Of a stretch of 46,990 nucleotides of DNA, positions 19,062 through 28,445 are shown one piece after another. A model generated the notes under the pieces. It had not been told where the DNA came from. It was given only the letters and a program-made list of their open reading frames with translations, and ran no database searches. Position numbers and translations under genes: made by a program. The DNA comes from Solimonas flava DSM 18980. Its GTDB lineage: Bacteria; Pseudomonadota; Gammaproteobacteria; Nevskiales; Nevskiaceae. Numbering within the stretch: the stretch's first letter is position 1; the number at the start of each line of letters is the position of its first letter. The stretch spans positions 1 through 46,990 of the forward strand of contig NZ_AUFV01000021.1 in assembly GCF_000426685.1 (NCBI RefSeq), written 5' to 3'.

Positions 19062-19985
19062 TCAGAGCCAGTCGCGGGGACGCAGGTAGCGCTCGTAGAG
19101 CTCGGCTTCCGGCGTACCGGGTTCGGGGCGGCGGTCGTACTGCCAGGCCGCGAGCGGCGGCATCGACATCAGGATCGACTCGGTGCGGCCGCCGGCCTGC
19201 AGGCCGAACAGCGTGCCGCGATCCCAGACCAGATTGAATTCGACGTAGCGACCGCGCCGGTAGAGCTGCCAGTCGCGCTCGCGTTCGCCCCAGGCCATGT
19301 CCTTGCGACGCTCGACGATCGGCAGGTAGGCGGGCACGAAATGCTCGCCGACGCTGCGCAGCAGCGCGAAGCTCTGCGCGAAGCCGCCGCGATCCCAGTC
19401 GTCGAAGAACAGGCCGCCGATGCCGCGCGGCTCGTCGCGGTGCTTGAGGAAGAAGTAATCGTCGCACCAGCGCTTCAGCTGCGGATGCACGTCGTCGCCG
19501 AACGGCGCGCAGGCGGCGCGCGCGGTCGCGTGCCAGTGCCGCGCATCGTCCTCGAAGCCGTAGTACGGCGTCAGGTCGAAGCCGCCGCCGAACCACCAGA
19601 CTGGCGCTTCGCCGGCCTTGTCGGCGACGAAGAAGCGCACGTTGGCATGCGAGGTCGGCACGTAGGGATTGCGCGGATGGATGACCAGCGACACGCCCAT
19701 CGCGCGAAAGCCGCGCCCGGCGAGCTCGGGCCGGCCGGCGCTCGCCGACGGCGGCAGGCGCGCGCCGCGCACCTCGGAAAACGCCACGCCGGCGCGTTCG
19801 AACACGACGCCGCCGCTCAGCACGCGCGTATCGCCGCCGCCCTGCAGCGGACTGTCGGCCGGCTTGGTCCAGACGTCGCGCTGGAAGCGCCCGCCGTCGA
19901 CGCCTTCGAGCGCCGCGCAGATCTGGTCCTGCAGGCCGCGCAGGAAACGTTCGACGGCGACGGAATCGACGGCTTCGGTGTTCAT
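19062..19985 (-). CDS. hemF: oxygen-dependent coproporphyrinogen III oxidase
   Basis: 307 residues, the usual HemF length. It decarboxylates coproporphyrinogen III to protoporphyrinogen IX with O2 in the cytoplasm. Family signatures are [47 protein letters not shown] and [15 protein letters not shown]. It begins 2 nt past the tsaC stop and is the third gene of a topA-tsaC-hemF run. The O2 dependence points to aerobic growth. Confidence 0.97.
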   Translation of the reverse strand: MNTEAVDSVAVERFLRGLQDQICAALEGVDGGRFQRDVWTKPADSPLQGGGDTRVLSGGVVFERAGVAFSEVRGARLPPSASAGRPELAGRGFRAMGVSLVIHPRNPYVPTSHANVRFFVADKAGEAPVWWFGGGFDLTPYYGFEDDARHWHATARAACAPFGDDVHPQLKRWCDDYFFLKHRDEPRGIGGLFFDDWDRGGFAQSFALLRSVGEHFVPAYLPIVERRKDMAWGERERDWQLYRRGRYVEFNLVWDRGTLFGLQAGGRTESILMSMPPLAAWQYDRRPEPGTPEAELYERYLRPRDWL

Positions 19986-19987
19986 GG

Positions 19988-20548
19988 CTAGCGGCGCAGG
20001 ATGTGGCCGGTGGCGACGTCGCGGATCGTGGTCGGCTTGGCCAGTCCGCCGAGCAGTCCCGGCACGATGGCGTCGAGCTCGTCGCGGAAATAGCGGCGCA
20101 CGTCGAACGCGCTGCGCGCCGGTTCGCGCCCGGCCGGATTGGCGCTGGTCGATACCAGCGGGCCACCGAAACGCTTGCACAGCGCGCGCAGCACCGGATG
20201 CGCGGTGACGCGCACGGCGACGCCGTCGTGATCGCCGCTGATCCACATCGGCGTCTCGTCGCTGGCCGGGAAGATCCACGTCGCCGGGCCGGGCCAGGTC
20301 GCCGTCGCGCGCTTCATCGCGTTGTTCGACGGCGCGATCACGTACGGTTCGAGCTGCGCAAAATCGGCAGCGACCAGGATCAGGCCTTTTTCCCAGGGCC
20401 GGTCCTTGAGATCAAGCAGGCGCATCACCGCGCGCTCGTCGAGCGGATCGCAGGACAGTCCCCAGACCGCCTCGGTCGGACAGGCGATGATGCCGCCGCG
20501 GTCGAGCGCGGCAATCGCCGCGCGCAAATGCCAGGGTGCAACGTCCAT
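19988..20548 (-). CDS. tsaC: threonylcarbamoyl-AMP synthase (Sua5/YrdC family)
   Basis: 186 residues, so the short TsaC form without the Sua5 extension. It makes threonylcarbamoyl-AMP from threonine, bicarbonate and ATP for t6A37 of tRNA. Visible motifs are [40 protein letters not shown] and [13 protein letters not shown]. Its ATG shares a base with the topA stop (TGATG), so translation is coupled. Confidence 0.95.
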   Translation of the reverse strand: MDVAPWHLRAAIAALDRGGIIACPTEAVWGLSCDPLDERAVMRLLDLKDRPWEKGLILVAADFAQLEPYVIAPSNNAMKRATATWPGPATWIFPASDETPMWISGDHDGVAVRVTAHPVLRALCKRFGGPLVSTSANPAGREPARSAFDVRRYFRDELDAIVPGLLGGLAKPTTIRDVATGHILRR

Positions 20549-23010
20549 CAGGCTTTCTTCGCCGCGGCTTTCTTGGTGGCTTTCTTCGCGGCCTTCTTGA
20601 CCACCTTCCTGGCCGCCGCCTTCTTGGCCGGCGCGCCGGTGTCCGCCGCCGCGGTCCTGGCCGCGGCCTTCTTGGTCGCGGCCTTCTTCGCGCCCTTCTT
20701 CGGCGCCGCCGCCGCTTCGGCGAGATAGGCCTCGCACTCGAACACGCTCAGCGATTCGGCATCGCGGCCGCGCGGCACCGGCGCACGGCGCGCGCCGTCG
20801 CTGATGTACGGACCGAAACGGCCCTTGATGATGCGGATGCCGGTGCCGTCGAAGCTCCTGATGGTCGCCGCTTCGAGCGCGGCCGCCTTCTGCTCGATCA
20901 GCTCGATCGCGCGCGGCAGCTCGACGGTGTACGGATCGTCGTCCTTCTTCAGCGACACGAAACTCTTGCCGTGGCGCACGTACGGGCCGAAGCGGCCGAT
21001 GTTGACCTCGACCTCCTCGCCGTTCGGCAGCGTGCCGAGCTTGCGCGGCAGCTGGAACAGCGCCAGCGCGTCGTCGAGCGTGATCGTGTCGATGCGCTGG
21101 TTGGCGCGCAGCGACGCGAAACGTGGCTTGTCGCTGTCTTCCTTGGTGCCGATCTGCACGAACGGCCCGTAGCGGCCGAGGCGCGCCGACACCGGCTTGC
21201 CGCTCGCCGGATCGATGCCGATCTGCCGCGCTTCCGAGACTTCGGCGCGCGACAGTTCCATCTTCTCGTCGACGCGCGGCTTGAAGCCGCTCCAGAAGTC
21301 GGCGAGCAAGGGCTTCCACTGCTTCTCGCCGCGCGACACGGCGTCGAGCTGGTCCTCGAGATGCGCGGTGAATTCGTAGTCGACGTACTGCGTGAAGTGA
21401 TCGGTCAGGAACTTGTTGACGATCATGCCGACGTCGGTCGGGATGAAGGCCTTGCCGTCGAGGCGTACATAGTCGCGCGCCAGCAGCGTCGAGATGATCG
21501 ACGCGTACGTCGACGGGCGGCCGATGTCGTATTCCTCGAGCGTCTTGACCAGGCTCGCTTCGGTGTAGCGCGGCGGCGGCTCGGTGAAGTGCTGATCGGC
21601 GATCAGGTCGAGGAGCTTGACCAGGTCGCCGACCGCCAGCGCCGGCAGGCGCTTGTCGTCGTCCTCGTCTTCCTTGCCGCTCGGCGTGTCGACACCCTGC
21701 AGATAGGCGGCGATGAAGCCCGGCTCGACCAGCGTCGAACCGGAGGCGCGGAACGCATGCGCGCCGCGGCTGCCGGCCGGCGCGTCGCCGGCACGCAGCT
21801 CGGCGGTGACGGTGTCGTAGACGGCCTGCTCCATCTGGCTGGCGATCGTGCGCCGCCAGATCAGCTCGTAGAGCTTGGCCTGGTCGGGCGCGAGGTACTT
21901 GGCGACTTCCTTCGGCAGGCGTCCGGCCGAGGTCGGGCGTACGGCTTCGTGCGCTTCCTGGGCGTTCTTGCTCTTGGTCTTGTAGAAGCGCGGTTCCGGC
22001 GGCAGGGCCTTGGCGCCGAACTGCTGCGGGATCACCGTGCGGATGTCGGCGAGCGCGTCCTGCGCGAGGTTCACCGAGTCGGTACGCATGTAGGTGATCA
22101 GACCGACCGTCTCGCCGCCGATGTCGACGCCTTCGTACAGCTGCTGCGCGGCGCGCATCGTGCGGCTCGCCGAGAAGCCGAGCTTGCGGTTGGCCTCCTG
22201 CTGCAGCGTCGACGTCGTGAACGGCGGCGCCGGATTGCGGCGGCGCTGCTTCTTGTCGACGCTGGCGACGCGCAGCACGCCGTTCGCGGCCTTCTGCACC
22301 GCCGACTTCGCCGCCATCGCACCGACCACGGTGTTCAGCGTGAACTGCTCGACCTTGCGGCCGTCGAACTCGACGAGCTTGGCGCCGAAAGCCTGCGTCG
22401 TCTTCTCGACCTGCGCTTCGAGCGTCCAGTACTCGCGCGGCACGAAGGCCTTGATCTCTTCCTCGCGCTCGCAGATCAGGCGCAGCGCCGGCGACTGCAC
22501 GCGGCCGGCCGACAGGCCCGGCTGGACCTTGCGCCACAACAGCGGCGACAGATTGAAGCCGACCAGATAGTCGAGCGCGCGGCGCGCCTGCTGGGCGTTG
22601 ACGAGATCCTCGGAAATGTCGCGCGGATGCTGGATCGCGTTCTGCACCTCGCGCTGCGTGATCTCGTAGAAGACCACGCGCTTGACCGGCTTGCCCTTCA
22701 GCGCGTTCTTCTCGCGCAGCAGCTCGGCCAGATGCCAGGAGATCGCCTCGCCCTCGCGGTCGGGGTCGGTCGCGAGCCAGAGGTCGTCGGCATCCTTGAG
22801 CGCGGAAACGATCGCCTTCACATGCTTTTCATTGCGATCGATGATCTGGTACTTCATGTCGAAGCCGTGCGCGACATCGACGGCGCCGTCCTTGGGCACC
22901 AAGTCGCGAACATGGCCATAGGAGGCCAGGACTTCGAAGTCCTTGCCCAGATACTTCTTGATCGTCTTCGCCTTGGCCGGCGACTCGACGATGACCAGAT
23001 GCTTGCTCAT
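20548..23010 (-). CDS. topA: DNA topoisomerase I
   Basis: 820-residue type IA topoisomerase that relaxes negative supercoils. The Toprim domain begins at HLVIVESPAKAKTIKKYLG with the metal site in ATDPDREGEAISWHL. The active-site tyrosine is in GLITYMRTDSVNLA. The C-terminus lacks the tetracysteine zinc ribbons of the E. coli enzyme. Instead it has repeated Toprim C-terminal units (GRYGPFVQIG, GRFGPYVRHG, GRFGPYISDG), then a Lys/Ala-rich tail of about 50 residues that probably binds DNA. A near-consensus promoter lies upstream. Confidence 0.97.
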   Translation of the reverse strand: MSKHLVIVESPAKAKTIKKYLGKDFEVLASYGHVRDLVPKDGAVDVAHGFDMKYQIIDRNEKHVKAIVSALKDADDLWLATDPDREGEAISWHLAELLREKNALKGKPVKRVVFYEITQREVQNAIQHPRDISEDLVNAQQARRALDYLVGFNLSPLLWRKVQPGLSAGRVQSPALRLICEREEEIKAFVPREYWTLEAQVEKTTQAFGAKLVEFDGRKVEQFTLNTVVGAMAAKSAVQKAANGVLRVASVDKKQRRRNPAPPFTTSTLQQEANRKLGFSASRTMRAAQQLYEGVDIGGETVGLITYMRTDSVNLAQDALADIRTVIPQQFGAKALPPEPRFYKTKSKNAQEAHEAVRPTSAGRLPKEVAKYLAPDQAKLYELIWRRTIASQMEQAVYDTVTAELRAGDAPAGSRGAHAFRASGSTLVEPGFIAAYLQGVDTPSGKEDEDDDKRLPALAVGDLVKLLDLIADQHFTEPPPRYTEASLVKTLEEYDIGRPSTYASIISTLLARDYVRLDGKAFIPTDVGMIVNKFLTDHFTQYVDYEFTAHLEDQLDAVSRGEKQWKPLLADFWSGFKPRVDEKMELSRAEVSEARQIGIDPASGKPVSARLGRYGPFVQIGTKEDSDKPRFASLRANQRIDTITLDDALALFQLPRKLGTLPNGEEVEVNIGRFGPYVRHGKSFVSLKKDDDPYTVELPRAIELIEQKAAALEAATIRSFDGTGIRIIKGRFGPYISDGARRAPVPRGRDAESLSVFECEAYLAEAAAAPKKGAKKAATKKAAARTAAADTGAPAKKAAARKVVKKAAKKATKKAAAKKA

Positions 23011-23376
23011 TGACGCCCAGGTTGGGGGTGACGGCCGCTCGGCCGCAGTTCGGCGCCTTATAAGCGGAAGGGTCTACCACTGTCCAGCCAACCGCGCGCG
23101 CTCGCGTGCGCGCGCGAGACGGCGGTCATGAAATGCGCAAAGCGGAAAACCGCCGGGACCGACTCAGCGGCCGCTCACGGGACCGTCGCCTGCGGCCCTC
23201 CATGCACAGCGAGAGGGTGGCCGAATTCAACGAGCGGCTGCTACGCCAAGGACGAAGCGCCGGCGAGCGAGCGTTGTGAGCAGGGCCGAGATCGCGGCTC
23301 CCGCGCGCAGCGGTGCTGAAGCACTGCGAGCACGGAGGTCGCGAGATCGGCCCGCGCAGCAACTCGGTCGCTGGCG
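23011..23376. other. topA-smg intergenic region
   Basis: 366 bases without a convincing gene. It contains the topA promoter, a short G+C palindrome CTCGCGTGCGCGCGCGAG (23101-23118) and a long imperfect inverted repeat next to smg. A 63-codon plus-strand reading frame (23128-23319) has no family resemblance and is treated as chance. Confidence 0.6.
23057..23086 (-). promoter_or_regulatory. topA promoter
   Basis: On the minus strand TGGACA (23086-23081), an 18-nt spacer and TATAAG (23062-23057), each five of six to sigma70 consensus. Transcription would start near 23050, about 40 nt before the topA ATG. Confidence 0.65.
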
Positions 23377-23377
23377 C
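23257..23377. repeat. long imperfect inverted repeat abutting smg
   Basis: The arms at 23257-23296 and 23340-23377 are complementary over most of about 38 bases, with perfect blocks such as GGGCCGA/TCGGCCC. A small inner hairpin GTGCT-GA-AGCAC lies at 23313-23324. The right arm ends at the smg stop codon, so the transcript of smg would fold here at its 3' end. Confidence 0.6.
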
Positions 23378-23844
23378 TAGTGCTTGAACTCGCCGTGGTA
23401 GTAGACCATCTCTTCGAGATGGCCGAAGGCTTCCTCGGCGTCCGGCTGGTTCATCAGCACGAGCAGGCAGACCCACTTGACGCGCTCGAGGTCGATTTCC
23501 TCGGTCAGCGCCATCAGGCGGTCGATGATCAGCTCGCGCATCTCCTGCGTGATGATGCCCAGCTGCTCAAGATACATGATGAAACCACGGCATTCCGTCG
23601 AAATGCGCGCGGTCTCTTCCCGCGTGTAGAGGCGCATCGCCCGGCCGGGCCCGAAGACCAGCGGCAGCTGCCGCTGCTGGGCGAGACCGTCGAGCCAGGT
23701 GAAGGCATGGCCGACCTCTTCACCGGGGAACCCCGCCGCGATCAGTTCCTCGCGCAGCGTGTCCTGATTCTCGGCGTCGGAAAATTCGCCTTCCTGATAG
23801 TTTTCGAACAGGTACATCAGCACATCCAGGACCGTTTCTTTCAT
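23377..23844 (-). CDS. smg: Smg/DUF494 family protein
   Basis: 155 residues, highly acidic and helical, beginning MKETVLDVLMYLFENY and containing RGFIMYLEQLGIITQEMRE and ELIIDRLMAL, all typical of the Smg (DUF494) family. The biochemical role is not established. The family is nearly always found beside dprA and topA in Gammaproteobacteria, as here (dprA 80 nt upstream). Confidence 0.94.
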   Translation of the reverse strand: MKETVLDVLMYLFENYQEGEFSDAENQDTLREELIAAGFPGEEVGHAFTWLDGLAQQRQLPLVFGPGRAMRLYTREETARISTECRGFIMYLEQLGIITQEMRELIIDRLMALTEEIDLERVKWVCLLVLMNQPDAEEAFGHLEEMVYYHGEFKH

Positions 23845-23924
23845 GTCGAGTCTCCAGTGCTGTGAACGCAGTGTAATGCCTTTCGCGGTGCGTGTCGGTC
23901 CGTCCGGACCGTGACGGCAGCCGC

Positions 23925-25049
23925 TCAGACTTCCCTGTATAGCCGCTGGTAGCGTCCTCCCGGCGCCAGCGCGACGAGACCTTCGAGTTCGAGCCGCGTC
24001 AGCGCCGATTGCACGGCGGCCAGCGGCTGGGCGGTACGCGCCAGCAGCGCATCGAGGTCGAGCAGGTCGTCGCCGAGCGCGGCGAGCACCGCCTCCATCT
24101 GCGGGTCCCGACCTGCCGGCGCCGCTTCCGCCGCCGGCGATGAATCCTTCGCAACTCGCGTGCCGAGCAGCGGCCCCAGCAGCGGACCGAGCTCCTCGAA
24201 GATGTCGTCGACCGTCTCGACCAGCTTGGCGCCCTGGCGGATCAGCGCGTGGCAGCCGCGCGCCTGCGGATTGTGGATCGAGCCCGGGATCGCGAACACC
24301 TCGCGGCTCTGTTCGAGCGCGTAGCGGGCGGTGATCAGCGAGCCGGACTCGCGCGCCGCCTCGACGACCAGCGTGCCGAGCGACAGCCCGGAAATGATGC
24401 GATTGCGCCGCGGGAAGTTCTCGGCCAGGGCCTGCACCCCGACCGGGAATTCCGAGACCAGCACGCCGCGCTCGACGATCTCGTGCGCGAGCACCTTGTG
24501 CCGTGCCGGATAGACGCGATCGAGACCGGTGGCGCAGACCGCGACCGTGTAGCCGTCGGCCGCGAGCGCGCCGCGATGCGCGGCGCCGTCGATGCCGAGC
24601 GCAAGCCCGGAAGTGACGACGAAGCCGCGACGCGCGAGCTCGGCGGCGAAAGCCTGCGCATTCTCCAGCCCCTGCGGCGTCGCCGTGCGGCTGCCGACGA
24701 TGGCGATCTGCGGCAGGCCGAGGAGTTCGGCGTCGCCCTGCCAGAACAGCACCGGCGGCGCCTGCGCAATGTCGCGCAGCGCGCGCGGATAGGTGGCATC
24801 GGCGAGCGTCAGCAGGCCGCGGCGCGGTCCCGCCAGCCAGTCCAGATCCCGGGCGATCGCTTCGTCATCCGGCTTGCGCAGCGCCTCGGCCTGCGCCGCC
24901 GACAATCCGGCGCCGCGCAGAGCCGCGGCCGAAGCGGCGCAGGCCGCCTCGGCGCTGCCGAAGGCTTGAAGCAGTCTGGCGACGGCGGCGCTGCCGACGC
25001 CGGGGGCGCGGCACAGGACCAGCCAGGCGTTCAGCGCGGCGGCGTCCAC
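23925..25049 (-). CDS. dprA: DNA-processing protein DprA
   Basis: 374 residues. It loads RecA on incoming single-stranded DNA during natural transformation. The Rossmann-like core has IAIVGSRTATPQG, TSGLALGIDGAAHRGAL, ENFPRRNRIISGLS and LVVEAARESGSLITARYALEQ. A SAM-like N-terminal helical region and a C-terminal winged-helix (DLDALLARTAQPLAAVQSALTRLELEGLV) flank it. The start is a GTG at 25049 with GAGG only one base upstream, an awkward spacing. A 17-codon frame (25031-25084) overlaps it and may couple its translation to the LysM gene. Confidence 0.95.
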   Translation of the reverse strand: MDAAALNAWLVLCRAPGVGSAAVARLLQAFGSAEAACAASAAALRGAGLSAAQAEALRKPDDEAIARDLDWLAGPRRGLLTLADATYPRALRDIAQAPPVLFWQGDAELLGLPQIAIVGSRTATPQGLENAQAFAAELARRGFVVTSGLALGIDGAAHRGALAADGYTVAVCATGLDRVYPARHKVLAHEIVERGVLVSEFPVGVQALAENFPRRNRIISGLSLGTLVVEAARESGSLITARYALEQSREVFAIPGSIHNPQARGCHALIRQGAKLVETVDDIFEELGPLLGPLLGTRVAKDSSPAAEAAPAGRDPQMEAVLAALGDDLLDLDALLARTAQPLAAVQSALTRLELEGLVALAPGGRYQRLYREV

Positions 25050-25084
25050 GCCTCGACGACGATCGTGCTGTCGGCGCGCGCCAT

Positions 25085-26230
25085 CTACAGGCGCTCGCCG
25101 TCCTGCGGCTTCTCGACGCGATCGAGCGTGTGGATCTCGCGCGTCGCGCTGAGCACCAGCGCGTAGGAGACGCGCGATTCCACCTTGAACACCATCAGCG
25201 TGCCGGCGTACAGCTCCGGCAGCCGGACCAGCTTGCCGGTGTACGGATCGCGCGTGCTGCGGTTGGCCTGCAGGATGCTCAGCACATGGCCGGGCTCGAC
25301 GCCGTTGCGCGCGCCGCGGTTCAGCGTCACGACCTGATACTGGCCGATCTGCGAAACGCCGTCATAGACCGACAGGATGCGCCCGCCGACCTTGCTCGCC
25401 GGCGCGTGCGGATAGAAGTTGGCGGCCAGCGTCTCGAGCTGCGGCTTGATCAGGCGATCGCCGGCGCGAACCTCGCGCTCGCTGTCGGTGATGAGACCGG
25501 TCGCCGGCGAACCGAACTGGCGGATCTCGATGCCGCCGACCGGCGTGCCCTCCCAGCCCAGCACTTCACCGCTGTCCGGATCGACGAACTTCTGGCCGAG
25601 ACGGACCGTGTCCCAGCGCGTATCGCCGCCGGTGGGCACGTTCTGCAGATAGACGAGGCTGCCGGTCCCTTCGACCACGTGCGGATCGACGAAGCTGAGC
25701 ACGTACGGCGCGCGACGCAGCTCGTCGGCGTCGACCAGGCGCGGATTCTTGAGAAAGTCGCGGATCGCCTCGAGCGGGATCGTCGGAATCGCCTGATCGA
25801 GCGGCAGCTCGCGCACGCGCGGCGAAAGGTAATCGACGTCGGCCGACACGCCGTCGGCGGCGACGATCATCGGCCGGCCGTCGCGCCAGACCAGCGTCAG
25901 CACGTCGCCCGGATAGATCAGATGCGGGTTCTTGACCTGGTCGTTGACGTACCAGATCTCCGGCCACTGCCAGGGCTGTTCGAGGAAGTGCCCGGCGATG
26001 CCCCACAGCGTGTCGCCCTTCTTGACGACATAGCGCAGCGGCGCGTCGCTGCGCAGCGCGACCGGAGCGGACGGCGCCGCGGCGACGGCTTCCGGCACCG
26101 CGCTCGGCGGCACCTGCGGCGCCTCGGCGGGCGCCGCCTCGGTATGCTCGGCGGGCCGGCTCGCGCAGGCAGTCAGCAGCGCGGCGAACAGCGCGCCGTG
26201 AATGATCGTCAAGCCGTTATACTTGCGCAT
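25085..26230 (-). CDS. LysM-domain lipoprotein
   Basis: 381 residues. A signal with lipobox-like LLTACAS predicts a lipoprotein. After an Ala/Pro-rich linker, one LysM domain (about 68-118) reads YVVKKGDTLWGIAGHFLEQPW through NPHLIYPGDVLTLVW, which binds peptidoglycan. The rest is a beta-rich region with GHVLSILQANRSTRDPYTGK. This is the LysM protein regularly upstream of dprA in gammaproteobacteria. The start at 26230 was chosen because it gives a proper lipoprotein signal; a frame extending to 26278 adds residues that spoil it. It is divergent from def. Confidence 0.92.
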   Translation of the reverse strand: MRKYNGLTIIHGALFAALLTACASRPAEHTEAAPAEAPQVPPSAVPEAVAAAPSAPVALRSDAPLRYVVKKGDTLWGIAGHFLEQPWQWPEIWYVNDQVKNPHLIYPGDVLTLVWRDGRPMIVAADGVSADVDYLSPRVRELPLDQAIPTIPLEAIRDFLKNPRLVDADELRRAPYVLSFVDPHVVEGTGSLVYLQNVPTGGDTRWDTVRLGQKFVDPDSGEVLGWEGTPVGGIEIRQFGSPATGLITDSEREVRAGDRLIKPQLETLAANFYPHAPASKVGGRILSVYDGVSQIGQYQVVTLNRGARNGVEPGHVLSILQANRSTRDPYTGKLVRLPELYAGTLMVFKVESRVSYALVLSATREIHTLDRVEKPQDGERL

Positions 26231-26278
26231 GGCGGCGCTTCCCCCGGAGGCTCTGCCAGTACCAGACAACTCTGGCAA

Positions 26279-26308
26279 ACTCTAGACGGCTCAATCGTTT
26301 GCCGTCAA
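26279..26308 (-). promoter_or_regulatory. promoter of the LysM-dprA-smg operon
   Basis: Minus-strand TTGACG (26308-26303), an 18-nt spacer and TAGAGT (26284-26279), in the 106-bp gap shared with the divergent def operon. Confidence 0.5.
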
Positions 26309-26336
26309 CTTCGCTGGTTGTTTCTCAAGGCCGTTC

Positions 26337-26840
26337 ATGTCGCTGCTGACCATCCTCCACCACCCCGATCCGCGCCTGCGCCAGAAGGCCCAGCCGGTGA
26401 CCGTCTTCGATGCGGCGCTGCAGACGCTGATCGACGATATGTTCGAGACCATGTACGACGCCCCCGGCGTCGGCCTCGCGGCCACGCAGGTCGGCCTCGC
26501 GCTGCGCCTGGCGGTGATGGACTGCAGCGAAGACAAGGACCAGCCGCTGCCGATGGTCATCATCAATCCGGAAATCCTCAATCCGGACGATCGCGTCGAG
26601 ATGGAGGAAGGGTGCCTGTCGGTGCCCGGCATCGCCGACAAGGTGCAGCGCTACAACCGCCTGACGCTGCGTGCGCTCGACCGCAGCGGCCAGCCGTTCG
26701 AGCTGGCGGCCGAGGGCCTGCTCGCGCAGGCGATCCAGCACGAGATCGACCACCTCGACGGCAAGCTCTACATCGACTACCTGTCGGCACTCAAGCGCGA
26801 GCGCATCACCAAGAAGCTGGCCAAGGCGCGCCGCGCATGA
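26337..26840 (+). CDS. def: peptide deformylase
   Basis: 167-residue metalloenzyme that removes the N-formyl group from nascent proteins. The three motifs are complete: [18 protein letters not shown] (metal Cys) and QHEIDHLDG (two metal His and the catalytic Glu). It is the first gene of a plus-strand run with fmt and rsmB, and its stop overlaps the next start by ATGA. Confidence 0.97.
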   Translation: MSLLTILHHPDPRLRQKAQPVTVFDAALQTLIDDMFETMYDAPGVGLAATQVGLALRLAVMDCSEDKDQPLPMVIINPEILNPDDRVEMEEGCLSVPGIADKVQRYNRLTLRALDRSGQPFELAAEGLLAQAIQHEIDHLDGKLYIDYLSALKRERITKKLAKARRA

Positions 26841-27334
26841 GGCGCGTTCTTGCCGCACTCGCGCTCGCCGCCGTCGCGGGCGGCGCGACGGGTGCGCCGC
26901 TGCCGGTCGAGACCCTGGCCGGCCGCAGCCTCACGGTTCCCGACGGACTCGCCGGCGATCCGCGCCTGCTGGTCGTCGCCTTCACGCACGACGCGCGCAA
27001 GCTCACCGAGCAGTGGGACCAGCGGCTGGCGGCGCTGTGCGCCGGCCCTGCGCCGAGCTGCTACGACGTGGCCATCATCGAAAAGATGCCAGGCTTCGTG
27101 CGCGGCTTCGCGATCGGCCGGATGCGCGACAAGGTCGCAGCGGCCCGCCAGCCGTACTTCCTGCTGGCGAAAACCGGCACCGCGGATTGGCGGCAGCTTG
27201 CCGGTGCGCCGGACGAGCCGGGCGACGACGCCTACCTGGTCGTGCTCGCCGCCGACGGCAGCGTGAAATGGCGCGGCCACGGCGCCTGGAGCGCGCCCCT
27301 CGAAGCCGAGCTCCGGCAGGCGCTCGCGCCATGA
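26837..27334 (+). CDS. exported protein of unknown function, probable thioredoxin-like fold
   Basis: 165 residues with a signal peptide (cleavage about GGATGAPL). The pattern [19 protein letters not shown] ... [16 protein letters not shown] ... [17 protein letters not shown] suggests a thioredoxin-like alpha/beta fold, but there is no CxxC, so it is unlikely to be a redox enzyme. It is inserted between def and fmt with four-base overlaps at both ends. I do not recognise a named family. Confidence 0.8.
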   Translation: MRRVLAALALAAVAGGATGAPLPVETLAGRSLTVPDGLAGDPRLLVVAFTHDARKLTEQWDQRLAALCAGPAPSCYDVAIIEKMPGFVRGFAIGRMRDKVAAARQPYFLLAKTGTADWRQLAGAPDEPGDDAYLVVLAADGSVKWRGHGAWSAPLEAELRQALAP

Positions 27335-28260
27335 GGCTCGTGTTCGCCGGCACGCCGGACTTCGCGGTCGCGGCGCTCGACGCGCTGCACGCCGCCGGGC
27401 ATGAGATCGTCGGCGTCTACACGCAGCCCGACCGCCCGGCCGGCCGCGGCCGCAAGCTGACGCCGTCGCCGGTCGCGCAGCGTGCGGCGGCGCTGGGCCT
27501 GCCCCTGTTCAAACCCGAACGCCTGAAGGGCGAAGCCGAGCAGCAGCAACTGCGCACGCTGGCGCCCGAGGTGATGGTGGTGGTCGCCTACGGCCTGATC
27601 CTGCCGCAGGCGGTGCTCGACATCCCGCGCCTGGGCTGCCTCAACATCCACGCCTCGCTGCTGCCGCGCTGGCGCGGCGCGGCGCCGATCCAGCGCGCGA
27701 TCGAGGCCGGCGACGCCGAGAGCGGCGTGACGATCATGCGCATGGACGCCGGCCTCGACACCGGCCCGATGCTGCTGCGCGAAGCGGTGCCGATCGACGC
27801 GCAGACCACCGCGGCGACGCTGCACGACGCGCTCGCCGCAGTCGGCGCGCGCCTGATCGTCGAGGCCCTGCGCCGCCTCGCCGACGGCACGCTGGCCGAA
27901 CAGGTGCAGCCGGCCGACGGCGTCACCTACGCGCGCAAGCTCGACAAGGACGAAGCACGCATCGCCTGGCACGAACCGGCGGCGCAGATCGCGCGCCGCA
28001 TCCGCGCCTTCAATCCGGTGCCGGTCGCCTGGAGCGAACTCGACGGCGAACGCGTGCGCTTCTATGCCGCCAGCGCGGAGCGCGGCGACACCGCCGGCGC
28101 CGAGCCGGGCCGCATCGTCCGCGCGGATGCGCACGGCATCGCGATCGCCACCGGCGACGGCCTGCTGCGCGCCGAAACCCTGCAATGGCCCGGCGGCAAG
28201 CCACTGTCGGCCGCCCAGATCGCCAGCGGCCGCACGCTGGCCGGACGGCGTTTCACATGA
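27331..28260 (+). CDS. fmt: methionyl-tRNA formyltransferase
   Basis: 309 residues. It formylates Met-tRNAfMet for initiation using 10-formyltetrahydrofolate. N-terminal formyltransferase signatures are [34 protein letters not shown] (catalytic Asn/His) and SGVTIMRMDAGLDTGPML. The C-terminal OB-like tRNA-binding domain starts near ARKLDKDEARI. Its start and stop both overlap the neighbouring genes by ATGA. Confidence 0.97.
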   Translation: MRLVFAGTPDFAVAALDALHAAGHEIVGVYTQPDRPAGRGRKLTPSPVAQRAAALGLPLFKPERLKGEAEQQQLRTLAPEVMVVVAYGLILPQAVLDIPRLGCLNIHASLLPRWRGAAPIQRAIEAGDAESGVTIMRMDAGLDTGPMLLREAVPIDAQTTAATLHDALAAVGARLIVEALRRLADGTLAEQVQPADGVTYARKLDKDEARIAWHEPAAQIARRIRAFNPVPVAWSELDGERVRFYAASAERGDTAGAEPGRIVRADAHGIAIATGDGLLRAETLQWPGGKPLSAAQIASGRTLAGRRFT

Positions 28261-28445
28261 ATCCCGACACCCCGAATCCGCCGCCGGCCGACGACGACGA
28301 TCTGCCGCCGCCGCCCGATCATCCGGACTGCTGCTTCAGCGGCTGCGCGCAATGTGTGCTCGACGATTACACCGAGGCGATGCGGCGCTGGCGAGCGGAA
28401 GTCGAGGCCATCCGGCAGCGTCGCGCCGACGAACGGCGCGGCTAG
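28257..28445 (+). CDS. small oxidoreductase-like domain protein
   Basis: 62 residues. A Pro/Asp-rich start is followed by CCFSGCAQCVLDDYTEAM, the conserved CCxSGCxxCVxDxY core of the oxidoreductase-like N-terminal domain (PF09791 as I recall it). Four closely spaced cysteines suggest metal binding. It overlaps the fmt stop by ATGA, so it is a genuine coupled gene although short. Function is unknown. Confidence 0.8.
   Translation: MNPDTPNPPPADDDDLPPPPDHPDCCFSGCAQCVLDDYTEAMRRWRAEVEAIRQRRADERRG

Noticed and set aside
20536-23013. 825-codon plus-strand frame covering topA in antisense
   Set aside because: Composition is that of an antisense shadow (Arg/Leu/Asp-rich, no motifs), while topA on the other strand is unmistakable.
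23101-23118. CTCGCGTGCGCGCGCGAG as a regulatory palindrome of topA
   Set aside because: A short alternating G+C run is expected by chance at this base composition. It lies upstream of the -35 with no repeat elsewhere, though a supercoiling-sensitive role cannot be excluded.
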